From Candidatus Saccharimonadota bacterium (GTDB lineage Bacteria > Patescibacteriota > Saccharimonadia > Saccharimonadales > Saccharimonadaceae): a DNA stretch of 27,098 nucleotides. Shown here one piece after another: positions 1 to 8,180 of the stretch; positions within the stretch are counted from its first letter, which is position 1, and every line of letters begins with the position of its first letter. The DNA is taken from assembly GCA_905372495.1 (NCBI GenBank), contig CAJPPG010000008.1, positions 1 to 27,098 on the forward strand. Reading direction: 5' to 3'. Made by a program: the position numbers and the translations under genes. The notes under the pieces are model-generated. The model worked only from the letters and a program-made list of their open reading frames with translations. It was not told the origin of the DNA and ran no database searches.

Positions 1-20
1 TAAAAATATCAAAGGATCTC

Positions 21-1436
21 ATGTCTCAAGAAATTTATATTACGACGGCAATTCCATACGTTAATGGTGCTCCTCATATTGGCCACGCAGAGGATTATCT
101 ACTTGCTGATATCTATGCTCGCTACCAAACCATGCAGGGTAAGAATGTGCGCTTTCAGGCTGGGACCGACGAGCATGGTAATAAAATTGAGAAAAAGGCA
201 AAAGAACAGCAGATAGATATTAAAACCTATGTCGATCAAAACTCTGCCAAATTTCAAGATTTCTTGAGTAAGTTTGACATTCAGTATACGGACTTCATTC
301 GCACCACAGATCCATCTCATACTGAACGAGTGCAAAAAATATGGCAACGTCTAGAGAAACATATCTACTCTTCTAGCTATGATGGCTGGTATTGCGAAGG
401 TTGCGAGCGTTTTGTTACGCAAAAGGAATATGATGAGAATCAGGGTGCATGTCCCGATCATCAAACTCCCTATCAGCATCTTACTGAGTCAAATTATTAT
501 TTCCGGGTTTCTGATTTTAAGGATGAAATTAGAGCTGCCATCGAGAGTGGCAAAATGCAAATACTTCCAGAATTTCGTAAAAATGAAGTTCTTAGGATGC
601 TTGAGGATGCTCCCGATGTTTCGATCTCTCGTCCCGTCGCCCATCTTAAGTGGGGAATTCCAGTTCCAGGTGATACATCTCAAGTGATGTATGTCTGGAT
701 GGATGCATTGACAAATTACATTACCGTCCTTGGTTATCCAGATCAAGATATTTCAACCTACTGGCCAGCCACTGTCCAGGTGGTCGGCAAGGATATCTTG
801 CGTTTTCACGCTATTCTTTGGCCGGCTATCCTCTTAGGTCTAGGTTTGCCACTACCACAAACCATCTTGTCTCACGGTTTTATTCAGGTAGATGGTCAGA
901 AAATTAGTAAGAGTCTTGGTAATGGTATTGATCCAGTCGAGGTTTTGGAGAAACATGGTATCAATGCTTTTCGCTATTTCTTCTCAAAGCATATCGATAC
1001 TTTTCTTGATGCCGATTTTACGTGGGGAAAATTTGAAAACGCTTATCGCAACGAATTGGCAAATGATTATGGTAATCTTGTCCAGCGCCTCTCGGTACTT
1101 TGTCAGAAAAACTCTGTCGAAAAGCTTGATTTTAGTCCAGCCTTTATTCCAGAATACACCGAATTAATGGAGAAGTTTGAGTTCACAAACGCTATTAATA
1201 AAGCCTGGGGAATGATTCAAGATGTTAATCGTCATATTGAAGAGCAGAAACCATGGCAGCTCGCTAAAACCGCTCCTGAACAGGCAAGAGTTAGTCTATC
1301 TGGTCTAGTTAAAGAGCTTTTAATTGCCAACCACCACCTCAAGCCTTTTCTTCCAATTGCAGAGACTGTTGAATCTATTTTTACTGGAACTGGTCAGATT
1401 CTTCCTCCAGAAGTTCCGCTTTTTCCTAAAGATTAG
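21..1436 (+). CDS. metG: Methionyl-tRNA synthetase, short form without C-terminal tRNA-binding domain
   Basis: Charges tRNA-Met with methionine in the cytoplasm. The class I signature HIGH is at residues 19-22 and the KMSKS equivalent KISKS at 294-298. A zinc-knuckle-like set C125, C128, C144 and H147 lies in the connective insertion. The anticodon-binding helical region follows (about 340-471). At 471 residues it lacks the C-terminal dimerisation/tRNA-binding domain of the roughly 677-residue E. coli enzyme; such short forms are common in many bacteria. The ATG at 21 is preceded by AAAGGAT at 11-17, a good Shine-Dalgarno sequence. The gene ends in TAG and runs into a bidirectional terminator facing the aquaporin gene. 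The promoter is outside the window. Confidence 0.97.
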   Translation: MSQEIYITTAIPYVNGAPHIGHAEDYLLADIYARYQTMQGKNVRFQAGTDEHGNKIEKKAKEQQIDIKTYVDQNSAKFQDFLSKFDIQYTDFIRTTDPSHTERVQKIWQRLEKHIYSSSYDGWYCEGCERFVTQKEYDENQGACPDHQTPYQHLTESNYYFRVSDFKDEIRAAIESGKMQILPEFRKNEVLRMLEDAPDVSISRPVAHLKWGIPVPGDTSQVMYVWMDALTNYITVLGYPDQDISTYWPATVQVVGKDILRFHAILWPAILLGLGLPLPQTILSHGFIQVDGQKISKSLGNGIDPVEVLEKHGINAFRYFFSKHIDTFLDADFTWGKFENAYRNELANDYGNLVQRLSVLCQKNSVEKLDFSPAFIPEYTELMEKFEFTNAINKAWGMIQDVNRHIEEQKPWQLAKTAPEQARVSLSGLVKELLIANHHLKPFLPIAETVESIFTGTGQILPPEVPLFPKD

Positions 1437-1488
1437 TCACCTGCAGGATAAAAAGTAAAATATAAAAAATAAATCAAAACAAGCCAAT

Positions 1489-1516
1489 AAAAAAATAGCC
1501 CATCGGGCTATTTTTT
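1489..1516. terminator. Bidirectional rho-independent terminator between metG and the aquaporin gene
   Basis: TAGCCC (1496-1501), loop ATC, GGGCTA (1505-1510). The stem is flanked by an A-run (1489-1495) and a T-run (1511-1516), so it gives a hairpin plus U-tract on both strands. It lies exactly between the two convergent genes. Confidence 0.92.
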
Positions 1517-1528
1517 ATCTATCACGAA

Positions 1529-2518
1529 TTATTTTTCGTGGCAGTGACCATCTTTACAGTGGTGGTGTTTTTCACAACATTCATCCTCGCCTGCAAGAGT
1601 GGTAGCAATATCGCCAATGAAGAAGGCTAGTACACCAGCTACGATTGGAGCTAAGATGAAAACTAGAACTTCAAGACCAACTTTGCTAATCAAGGTACCA
1701 AAGTTTTCCGCTGAAGTAGGGAAGATTTGATACATAATAGCAACTGCTGGGTTCAAGATAAAGTTGTTTGAAATCTTGAAGAAATTGCTTGAGATTACGA
1801 TTGCAAATAGTACTGCAAGGACCATACCGCCACCAATGATTGCAGCGTAGGTGAAAGCACTACGGCGAGACTTATATTCTTGTGCGCGATTAAAGAAGAA
1901 TGCCAAAGTAAAGACACCTAAGAATTCAATCGTAAGTAGTTGCCATAGGTTTGAAGTTTCGACTGCAGCTAGTGCAGGTAGGTCAACCTTGGTTCCACCA
2001 GCCATACGGAAGGCGTTAACGATTACTAGACCAAGCCAAGCACCAACGACCTGGGCTACCATGTATAGTACGCCACGAATTGCTGAGACGCGACGAGTTG
2101 CCATCATACCTGCGGTGATTGCTGGGTTTAAATGTGCTCCAGAAAGAGTGAAAACTGCTAGAGTTACACCAATTACGCCGAATAAAATATAAAGTGGCTG
2201 GTAGATGCCGAGAGTTAAGAGGAGCATTGTAATAAACATTGTTCCGATTAATTCTCCAACGAGCGCACCCCAGATTTTAGGTGTCTTGAAAATAGTTAAA
2301 ATATTTTCTTCTGGATCACCTTTTTTAGCAAAGAAACTTGAAAAGATGCCTTTGCTCTTTTTATTTTCTTCCATTTTTACTTCGGTTTCCTCAATAACGA
2401 TTGCTTCCGGCTCGGTTACAGTCACAATTTCTTCAACGACAGTAACTTCTGGCTTTGTATTAGTATTTTTTGGCTTTTCCGTAGACTTTTTAGCCTTCTT
2501 GGACTTACTTGTTGCCAT
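1529..2518 (-). CDS. Aquaporin/MIP-family channel with charged N-terminal extension and Cys/His-rich tail
   Basis: A membrane channel of the major intrinsic protein fold, which carries water, glycerol or other small neutral solutes. Seen: about six hydrophobic segments between residues 83 and 303, a first half-helix motif SGAHLNPAIT with NPA at 131-133, and a second NPA at 256-258 (ILNPAVAI). Two features differ from the family. Residue 259 after the second NPA is Val, where nearly all water and glycerol channels have the selectivity-filter Arg. The last 17 residues hold four Cys (314, 315, 321, 326) and five His (318-320, 325, 327), which look like a metal-binding tail. Residues 1-75 are Lys/Glu-rich and probably disordered, making the protein longer (329) than the usual 230-280. 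The ATG at 2518 has GGAGG at 2522-2526 in the antisense reading. The substrate cannot be told from sequence. Confidence 0.9.
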   Translation of the reverse strand: MATSKSKKAKKSTEKPKNTNTKPEVTVVEEIVTVTEPEAIVIEETEVKMEENKKSKGIFSSFFAKKGDPEENILTIFKTPKIWGALVGELIGTMFITMLLLTLGIYQPLYILFGVIGVTLAVFTLSGAHLNPAITAGMMATRRVSAIRGVLYMVAQVVGAWLGLVIVNAFRMAGGTKVDLPALAAVETSNLWQLLTIEFLGVFTLAFFFNRAQEYKSRRSAFTYAAIIGGGMVLAVLFAIVISSNFFKISNNFILNPAVAIMYQIFPTSAENFGTLISKVGLEVLVFILAPIVAGVLAFFIGDIATTLAGEDECCEKHHHCKDGHCHEK

Positions 2519-2544
2519 ATACCTCCTTAAGTAATATTGAATGA

Positions 2545-2568
2545 ATTATAACACATCTGTGGTAAAAT
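2545..2568. promoter_or_regulatory. Overlapping divergent promoters
   Basis: On the minus strand TATAAT occupies 2550-2545, upstream of the aquaporin gene. On the plus strand TAAAAT occupies 2563-2568, upstream of the small gene at 2605. Each -10 box falls in the other's -10/-35 spacer, so the two would compete for polymerase. The -35 matches are poor on both sides. Confidence 0.6.
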
Positions 2569-2604
2569 ACTTAAAGTTTAATTTTCTAAAACGAAAGGTA
2601 TAGG

Positions 2605-2832
2605 ATGGGAGTAATCGTACATAAAGAACAGGAAAGAAATGCAGAACTTAGTCGTCGCATTGCCGCAGATCTAAAAATAAAAGCGGAGCAGACGGCCCTA
2701 AGCGACGACCCTGATTTTGTTAATGATTCAGACTATATTAATGGGTCAAAAACCACTAGTCGCTACGGTTGGATTTGGCTGATTTTGGTTGGCCTTGCTA
2801 TCCTCGCGCTGATTCTTATTGTCGTAATTTAG
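2605..2832 (+). CDS. Small tail-anchored membrane protein, function unknown
   Basis: A 75-residue protein I do not recognise. Residues 1-52 are hydrophilic and charged; residues 53-75 (from WIWLILVG onward) form one transmembrane helix ending at the C-terminus, so it should be tail-anchored with its N-terminus in the cytoplasm. AAAGG at 2594-2598, six bases before the ATG, supports the start, and an upstream TAAAAT box supports expression. It stands alone between the divergent aquaporin gene and the pheS promoter. A role in the envelope or as a small partner of a membrane complex is possible, but nothing in the sequence says which. Confidence 0.75.
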   Translation: MGVIVHKEQERNAELSRRIAADLKIKAEQTALSDDPDFVNDSDYINGSKTTSRYGWIWLILVGLAILALILIVVI

Positions 2833-2904
2833 CCTTTTTGTTTTCTAAAGCTCATCCCAAAGAAAAAGTTTCCTATTTTATCTTAAAAACCGCCAAAAAC
2901 AGAG

Positions 2905-2910
2905 TATAAT
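2905..2910 (+). promoter_or_regulatory. -10 box of the pheS-pheT-FKBP operon
   Basis: TATAAT ends 11 bases before the pheS ATG at 2922, so transcription should begin about 5 bases before the start codon, or at it. AGAGGT at 2912-2917 resembles a Shine-Dalgarno sequence but would be mostly outside the mRNA. The -35 position is not recognisable. Confidence 0.65.
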
Positions 2911-2921
2911 AAGAGGTAGAT

Positions 2922-3866
2922 ATGAAACTTACAGACTTAAAACAGGCCCTAAAAGATCTTAGCCTTGAATATAGCAAAATCAAAGACCTCCCAATTAAAG
3001 AGCGTAAAGCTTTTGGGCAGGAAATCAATCGTCGCAAAAATGAAATCTTAGCTCAAATTGAGATTGAGGAGGAAAAATTAGCAGCAGTTGATATTAAACC
3101 TATCGACCTCACTGCTCCTATGGCTGAAAATTCAATCCCAAAGAAAAATAGGCGTGGGAGTAAACATCCTCTCATGGTTGAACTTGACAAAGTAATAGAT
3201 ATATATTCTAATATGGGATTTGAAGTCATGGAATCTACTCAGCTTGATGATGAATTTCATATGTTTGAGTCGCTCAACTTTCCGGAAGGTCATCCTGCCC
3301 GCGATGGCTATGACACATTCCGTACCAAAGAAGGTTATATTCCTCCTGCTCATACCTCAACCATGCAATATCGAGCTCTTACTTCTCGACGTGCTCAGCT
3401 TGAAACCGAGGGGCAGATCGCTGTAGTTATTCCCGGTCGCGTCTTTCGTAATGAAGATGTTGATGCGACACACGAACATACTTTCTATCAGTGTGAAGGT
3501 GTTTTTGTCTCCAAGACTGCCACTATGGGACAGATGCTTGGTGTCTTAAAGAATTTTTTTGAAACCTATTATGGTCAAACTTTGAATACTAAAACCCAGC
3601 CAGGCTACTTCCCATTTACTGAGCCCTCCCTTGAATTTCAAATCGAGAAGCCAAAAGCGCTTGGCGGCAAAGGTGATGGCTGGTTAGAGATGATGGGTTG
3701 TGGCATGATTCACCCCAATGTTTTAAAAACTGCCGGGATTGACCCCACTATTTATAAAGGTTTTGCTTGGGGTGGTGGTATTGATCGTCTTGTCATTCTC
3801 AAATATCAGCTCGATGATATCCGGTTCTTTGAATCTGGTAAACTTAATTTCTTGGAGGAATTCTAA
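2922..3866 (+). CDS. pheS: Phenylalanyl-tRNA synthetase alpha subunit
   Basis: The catalytic subunit of the heterotetrameric class II enzyme that charges tRNA-Phe. An N-terminal coiled-coil arm (about 1-85) is followed by the class II core: the motif 2 region GRVFRNEDVDATHEHTFYQC with its Arg, the segment FPFTEPSLEF, and motif 3 in GFAWGGGIDRLVILKY. At 314 residues it is close to the E. coli length (327), with a slightly short N-terminal arm. The TAA stop overlaps the pheT ATG by one base (TAATG, 3864-3868), so the two are translationally coupled and made in equal amounts. A tRNA-Phe gene, the substrate, lies at the right edge of the window. Confidence 0.97.
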   Translation: MKLTDLKQALKDLSLEYSKIKDLPIKERKAFGQEINRRKNEILAQIEIEEEKLAAVDIKPIDLTAPMAENSIPKKNRRGSKHPLMVELDKVIDIYSNMGFEVMESTQLDDEFHMFESLNFPEGHPARDGYDTFRTKEGYIPPAHTSTMQYRALTSRRAQLETEGQIAVVIPGRVFRNEDVDATHEHTFYQCEGVFVSKTATMGQMLGVLKNFFETYYGQTLNTKTQPGYFPFTEPSLEFQIEKPKALGGKGDGWLEMMGCGMIHPNVLKTAGIDPTIYKGFAWGGGIDRLVILKYQLDDIRFFESGKLNFLEEF

Positions 3867-6361
3867 TGCTTATTTCGCTTAATGCACTAAAACGTTATGT
3901 TAAAATCCCAAATTCTCTCTCTACTGAAAAACTGATGAAACTCATCGGCTCTCGTTTGGTTGAGGTTGAGGGAACTGAAAATCTAGCTGAAAAATATCAG
4001 AATATCTACGTTGCTAAAGTTGTCAGTTGTACTGATATTCCGGATACTCATCTTCATCTCTGTGAAGTTGACGCTGGGCCGCTCAATCAGGAGTTTGGAA
4101 AATTAGAGAATGGTTTAATTCAGGTTGTCTGTGGTGCGCCAAATGTTCGTGCAGGTCTTAATGTAGTTTGGCTTGCTCCTGGGGCTATCGTCCCGACTAC
4201 TTTTGGTACCGAAAACTTTCAATTATCGGTCCGTAAACTTCGTGGCTATGAAAGTTATGGCATGATTGCTGGCGCTGACGAGCTTGGTTTTGGCACTGAC
4301 CACAAATATATTGCTGAGCTTCCATCTGATTTGGCCCAACCTGGTACACCTATCACTGAGGCACTAGATTTAAACGACTTAATTATTGATATTGAAAATA
4401 AATCTCTCACGCATCGTCCAGACACCTTTGGTTTGATTGGTTTTGCGCGTGAAGTTGCCGGTATCCTTGGTCAGCCATTTGAAAACCCCGCAATCTTTGA
4501 AGGCGATCTAGCCGCACAATCTGATTTTATCCTTGCTCATTCTGGTGATACATTAAATCTCAAGAGCCCCAGTATTGAAATCCAGGACCAACTATTATGC
4601 CCTCGTTATTCCTGTGTTATTGTTGATCAATCCCAGTTTAGCCTTAATCAACCTGTCGATTTTGAGCGTACTCTCACTAAAGACGGTGTCTTCCTTTATA
4701 AAGCTGGCATGCGACCTGTTTCGCCAATTGTTGATGCAACAAACCTCACCATGCTTGAAACTGGTCAGCCACTACACGCCTTTGACTACGATAAATTTAT
4801 TGCCATCGGTGGTACCGATTCTCCCAAAATCATTGTACGTGCCGCCAGAGAAGGTGAAAAAATCACCTTAATTGACGACACCGAGATTGAACTTAACACA
4901 AACGATATCGTAATCACGTCCAACGATATTCCAGTTGCTCTTGCTGGTGCTATGGGTGGTAAAAATACTGAAATTGATGCAAGTACAAAACGAATTCTTA
5001 TCGAATCTGCCACATTCAGTCTCTATAATCTACGTAAAACTCAAATGGCTCATGGTATTTTCTCTGAAGCCATTACGCGTTTCACTAAAGGACAACCCGT
5101 CTTTGGCACGGTACCAGCATTGAGGTCCTGCTTAGACAAGCTTGGTATTAAAGACTCTTCCAATCTCGTTTTTGCTGATTGTCTTGCTCAAATCCCTACT
5201 CAGCAAGCCATTAAACTCAGTCTCACCGATCTTAATCAAACACTGGGCTCTGACTTTACGCTTGCACAAGTAAAACAAACGCTTATGAATGTTGGCTTTG
5301 TAGTAGATATTCTCTCAGATAATCAGTCCTTGAATGTGATTACTCCGTTATGGCGTACAGACATTCATATTAAAGAAGATCTCTATGAAGAGGTTGGCCG
5401 TCTCAATGGTTTTGACAATATTCCGCAAACCCTTCCGCTCCGCTCTTTTAAGGGTAGTCCAAAAAATCCACTCTACGCTTTGAAGAGTGAAATTCGCAAT
5501 ATCCTTTCAGATCAGCATGGTGCGAATGAGCTTCTCACCTATAGCTTCGTTTCGCAAAATCTTCAGCAAAAAGTAGATGAAAATATTGTTGACAGTTATG
5601 AGATTATTAATTCCATCTCACCTGAGCTCCAATGTTTTAGACAATCTTTGACTCCAAGCTTGCTCGAAAAAGTCTATGAAAACCAAAAGGCTGGATATAA
5701 GGATTTTATTCTTTATGAAATGAATCAAGTCGCCAAGCGTTCCTTTGGTTTGCTTGCAGATCAAACTCCAAAACTCGAATCACACCTTTCAGTCTGTCTC
5801 GAAGGAGATTTTTATCAAATTAAGGAGCTCTGTTTGGCTCTTGGCGCTCGTCTCGGTCTTGAATTTAAGTTTGTAAAATATCAGGAGCAGCAATACTCAT
5901 ATTTTGAACCGCTTCACTCAGTCCGTATCCAGCTTGGTCAAGAAATCATTGGCTGTCTTGGTGAGATTAAACATTCTATACTTAAAAAATTTAAACTAAA
6001 AGAAGCTTCCGCCCTTGAACTAAATCTTGAATCGTTACTTAATACCCCACGAATCTTGCGTGGCGCACAAAAGATCAGTCGCTTCCCATCCGTCTCGCGT
6101 GATCTCACTGTTAAGACTCCAGACACCGTTTCTTATGCTACACTTGAGCAGGAAATTATACGTGCTCTTACTCAAGATTCTCTAATCCATACCTTAGAAC
6201 CAGTCTCCATCTATCGACCATCAGAAAACGATACGGCCAGAAACTGTAGTTTTCACTTAAGCTTTGCCAGCACGGTAAAAACTATGAGTGCAGGTGAAAT
6301 CTCTGCTATAATGAAACAAATTGAACAAAATATTACAGCGCTTGGTGCCGAGATTATCTAA
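3866..6361 (+). CDS. pheT: Phenylalanyl-tRNA synthetase beta subunit
   Basis: The tRNA-binding and editing subunit paired with PheS. Domains in order: an N-terminal B1 part, an EMAP/OB-fold tRNA-binding domain (about 40-160), a B3/B4 editing region (about 215-400), a B5 DNA-binding-like domain (about 450-520, containing PLWRTDIHIKEDLYEEVGR), a catalytic-like core, and a C-terminal FDX-ACB anticodon-binding domain (about 737-831, opening with SRFPSVSRDLTV). Its 831 residues compare with 795 in E. coli, so it is complete. GGAGGAA at 3854-3860, inside pheS, serves as its ribosome binding site. Confidence 0.97.
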   Translation: MLISLNALKRYVKIPNSLSTEKLMKLIGSRLVEVEGTENLAEKYQNIYVAKVVSCTDIPDTHLHLCEVDAGPLNQEFGKLENGLIQVVCGAPNVRAGLNVVWLAPGAIVPTTFGTENFQLSVRKLRGYESYGMIAGADELGFGTDHKYIAELPSDLAQPGTPITEALDLNDLIIDIENKSLTHRPDTFGLIGFAREVAGILGQPFENPAIFEGDLAAQSDFILAHSGDTLNLKSPSIEIQDQLLCPRYSCVIVDQSQFSLNQPVDFERTLTKDGVFLYKAGMRPVSPIVDATNLTMLETGQPLHAFDYDKFIAIGGTDSPKIIVRAAREGEKITLIDDTEIELNTNDIVITSNDIPVALAGAMGGKNTEIDASTKRILIESATFSLYNLRKTQMAHGIFSEAITRFTKGQPVFGTVPALRSCLDKLGIKDSSNLVFADCLAQIPTQQAIKLSLTDLNQTLGSDFTLAQVKQTLMNVGFVVDILSDNQSLNVITPLWRTDIHIKEDLYEEVGRLNGFDNIPQTLPLRSFKGSPKNPLYALKSEIRNILSDQHGANELLTYSFVSQNLQQKVDENIVDSYEIINSISPELQCFRQSLTPSLLEKVYENQKAGYKDFILYEMNQVAKRSFGLLADQTPKLESHLSVCLEGDFYQIKELCLALGARLGLEFKFVKYQEQQYSYFEPLHSVRIQLGQEIIGCLGEIKHSILKKFKLKEASALELNLESLLNTPRILRGAQKISRFPSVSRDLTVKTPDTVSYATLEQEIIRALTQDSLIHTLEPVSIYRPSENDTARNCSFHLSFASTVKTMSAGEISAIMKQIEQNITALGAEII

Positions 6362-6391
6362 ATTCCGCAAAACAGCGTTTAAAGGAGGTTT

Positions 6392-7114
6392 ATGCAACAA
6401 AAAGAACTAAAGACCAGTTTAGGTCAGCGTATTGTAATTGGGGTAATTGCTGTTCTACTTCTAGCTTCTACGATCGCAATTTATGCTTTGATCGTACTTA
6501 ATGGTGAAAAAAATAAGCAGGTCAGTTCCACTAAAAAAGAAGAACTCGCAGCAGTTACTAAAGAACTTTCTGCTAAACAGAACGAACTGAAGTCTGCTTC
6601 AGATAAAATGTCGAAGCAATATTTTGATACTCTTGCTTCTTTTCGTAATAAGATTAAAGCCTATAATGGCACATCCGTAGAGGATGCCGGTCTTAAAACC
6701 TTTGATCTTAAAAATGGCACTGGTGCTGAAATCACCGATAAAACCACTTCATATTATGCTTATTATGTTGGTTGGTGCGCCAATGAATCTGTTTTTGACT
6801 CCTCTTTTGATGACGCGAAGAATCCAAAAAGTCTCAAGGAGCCTCTTGCAGTTACTAATCCAAATAGCCTGATCGCCGGTTGGTCTGAAGGAATCAAGGG
6901 TATGCGTTTTGGTGGCGTTCGTGAAATTGATATTCCAAGTCCACTTGCCTATGGCAGTGAGCGTGAAATCTGTGGCAGCAAAAACTCTCCGCTCAAATTC
7001 CTTGTCCTTCCGATCGAAGTCTCCGAGGACTACAAGAAACTTTCCACTGAGTATAATCAAATTTACGTTAAATATCGTAAGCTCCAGTCTGAAATCAAAA
7101 GTATCGGTGCCTAA
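6392..7114 (+). CDS. Membrane-anchored FKBP-type peptidyl-prolyl cis-trans isomerase
   Basis: Probably helps exported proteins fold. Residues 15-37 form a signal-anchor helix and 45-78 a Lys/Glu-rich coiled-coil spacer. From about residue 100 there is an FKBP domain, recognised by GTGAEITDKTTSYYAYYVGW, the stretch LIAGWSEGIKGMRFGGVREI and IPSPLAYG, which matches the family pattern GW-EGL-GM-GG followed by IP-LAYG. Two cysteines inside the domain (C129, C194) would be extracytoplasmic and could form a disulfide, of interest because a DsbA-like protein is encoded at 24466. A near-perfect AAAGGAGGT (6381-6389) precedes the ATG. It is the third gene of the pheST operon, 30 bases after pheT. Isomerase activity is inferred from the family; the central insertion is somewhat divergent. 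Confidence 0.88.
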   Translation: MQQKELKTSLGQRIVIGVIAVLLLASTIAIYALIVLNGEKNKQVSSTKKEELAAVTKELSAKQNELKSASDKMSKQYFDTLASFRNKIKAYNGTSVEDAGLKTFDLKNGTGAEITDKTTSYYAYYVGWCANESVFDSSFDDAKNPKSLKEPLAVTNPNSLIAGWSEGIKGMRFGGVREIDIPSPLAYGSEREICGSKNSPLKFLVLPIEVSEDYKKLSTEYNQIYVKYRKLQSEIKSIGA

Positions 7115-7190
7115 TCTCTCATAAAAATCCTACAATACTAAGTCAGGTGTATATTGTCCCCCATTTATACATACAGCATTCAGAACTTTC

Positions 7191-7206
7191 ATCTGATATC
7201 TCAGAT
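7191..7206. promoter_or_regulatory. Inverted repeat in the 7115-7295 intergenic region
   Basis: ATCTGA (7191-7196), TATC, TCAGAT (7201-7206) is a perfect 6-bp inverted repeat. It could be an operator or a small hairpin. A second, weaker pair, TGTATA (7148-7153) with TATACA (7166-7171), lies after the FKBP gene. A weak -10 candidate TAATAT sits at 7268-7273. The rest of the 181-base gap shows no gene. Confidence 0.35.
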
Positions 7207-7295
7207 AGAAAAATAGCGATATTATGCATAAATTCCGTACGAACCATAATATTTTGTTATTAAGAATTAATATTAAAGTCTAGAAGGGAATAGAT

Positions 7296-7883
7296 ATGCA
7301 AGAGCTTACGTATAAATATTATAGGAAAAGGGGAGCCAAAATAGTTTATATGATTCTACATGGCGGCGGACCAGTTGGAGTAGAGACCGATTTTATATCA
7401 TCTATATTTGATGCCATCGCAGCCACTAAAAACAGTGTACTATGTTTTAATTTTCCGTATTGCGAGAGAGAAGAAGAGGCTTCGAGCGGCCCAGAATTAA
7501 AAGAGGAGGTGGATGCACTCAAGCGAGCTATCGATTTTGCTTATCTTGAGGGGTTTAGTAAAATTATAATTGTCGCAAAATCACTTGGTGATATTGTTGC
7601 AAGTTTCTATCTCGAGCAATATCCAGATAGCCAAATAGAGCTTTTAATCCTTGGATACATCCCGAGTGAGATTAAACAAAGAGCTATTTCGAACAACTTA
7701 AAACTAGTCATTCAAGGCACAAATGATCGCTTTGCATCTCCAATTGAAGTTAAAAAGAATGTCGGTAGTCAGGTTGAGGTCATTGAGATCATAGATGCAG
7801 ACCATAGTTATAGGAATAGTAAAAAGGAGCCAATCTATCAAGAGACTGCTATCAAGGAGTTGATGAAGTGGGTCAAAAAATAG
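7296..7883 (+). CDS. Small alpha/beta-hydrolase (KANL3/TEX30, dienelactone-hydrolase-like)
   Basis: A soluble 195-residue hydrolase. The oxyanion-hole region is LHGGGP (21-26). The nucleophile elbow is AKSLGD with S96, standing for the usual G-x-S-x-G; the last Gly is an Asp here. The acid is in GTNDRFASP (D144) and the catalytic His in DADHSY (H170). Order and spacing fit a complete triad in the compact KANL3/TEX30-type family. The substrate is unknown. AGAAGGGA at 7282-7289 supports the ATG. It begins a stretch (7115-8760) whose genes look less like the surrounding core genes, so it may be an acquired or lineage-specific gene. An esterase or peptidase activity is possible. Confidence 0.8.
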   Translation: MQELTYKYYRKRGAKIVYMILHGGGPVGVETDFISSIFDAIAATKNSVLCFNFPYCEREEEASSGPELKEEVDALKRAIDFAYLEGFSKIIIVAKSLGDIVASFYLEQYPDSQIELLILGYIPSEIKQRAISNNLKLVIQGTNDRFASPIEVKKNVGSQVEVIEIIDADHSYRNSKKEPIYQETAIKELMKWVKK

Positions 7884-8090
7884 TTTCAACAGATGTATCT
7901 ATAAAATGTTTTCTTGTAACGATTTTGGCATCGTAATTAGATTTCTGGAATGTGCGTTTTTGCTTGCGATAGGATTCTTTTCTTCTCGTTTAGATTTTGT
8001 GTACAAACCTAATTTTCACAAGACTAAAGAATTGATGTTTCTTTTTTATTACAAAGTGTTGCGTTTAAGATTTTTAACTTGGGGTTCATA
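7884..8090. other. Stretch without a convincing gene
   Basis: About 200 bases between the hydrolase gene and the strong promoter at 8091. A 62-codon reading frame (7906-8094, plus) is hydrophobic but has no ribosome binding site, no recognisable motif, and runs into the -35 box of the next promoter. I do not call it a gene. It could be a decayed remnant. Confidence 0.4.
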
Positions 8091-8119
8091 TTGACAAAAA
8101 AGCAATAGTATTATATAAT
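8091..8119 (+). promoter_or_regulatory. Consensus sigma-70-type promoter
   Basis: TTGACA at 8091-8096, a 17-base spacer, and TATAAT at 8114-8119: a full match in both hexamers and spacing. Transcription should start near 8126. This is the only promoter in the window with a perfect -35 box, and it drives the small membrane protein at 8178. Confidence 0.9.
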
Positions 8120-8135
8120 AAAACAGCAACTATTG

Positions 8136-8180
8136 TCCGCAAAAGCGGAAGGTTCGTACGTTGAAAAGGAGGGACGTATG
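8136..8180 (+). promoter_or_regulatory. Structured 5' leader with hairpin enclosing the ribosome binding site
   Basis: A first hairpin is TCCGC (8136-8140), AAAA, GCGGA (8145-8149). A second pairs CGTACGT (8155-8161) with ACGTATG (8174-8180), seven pairs including one G-U. Its 12-base loop holds the ribosome binding site AAGGAGGG (8166-8173, the last A-side base at the stem edge), and the start codon ATG lies in the 3' arm. Closing this hairpin would hide both signals, as in RNA thermometers or protein-controlled leaders. No matching riboswitch class is recognised. Confidence 0.5.

Noticed and set aside
1851..2534. Plus-strand ORFs opposite the aquaporin gene
   Set aside because: They are antisense shadows of a clearly conserved gene and show no family features.
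7906..8094. 62-codon hydrophobic ORF upstream of the consensus promoter
   Set aside because: No ribosome binding site, no recognisable motif, and it runs into the -35 box; most likely a chance frame.
8133..8177. TTG start giving 15 extra residues on the small membrane protein
   Set aside because: The perfect ribosome binding site is placed for ATG 8178, and the extra part overlaps the leader hairpins.
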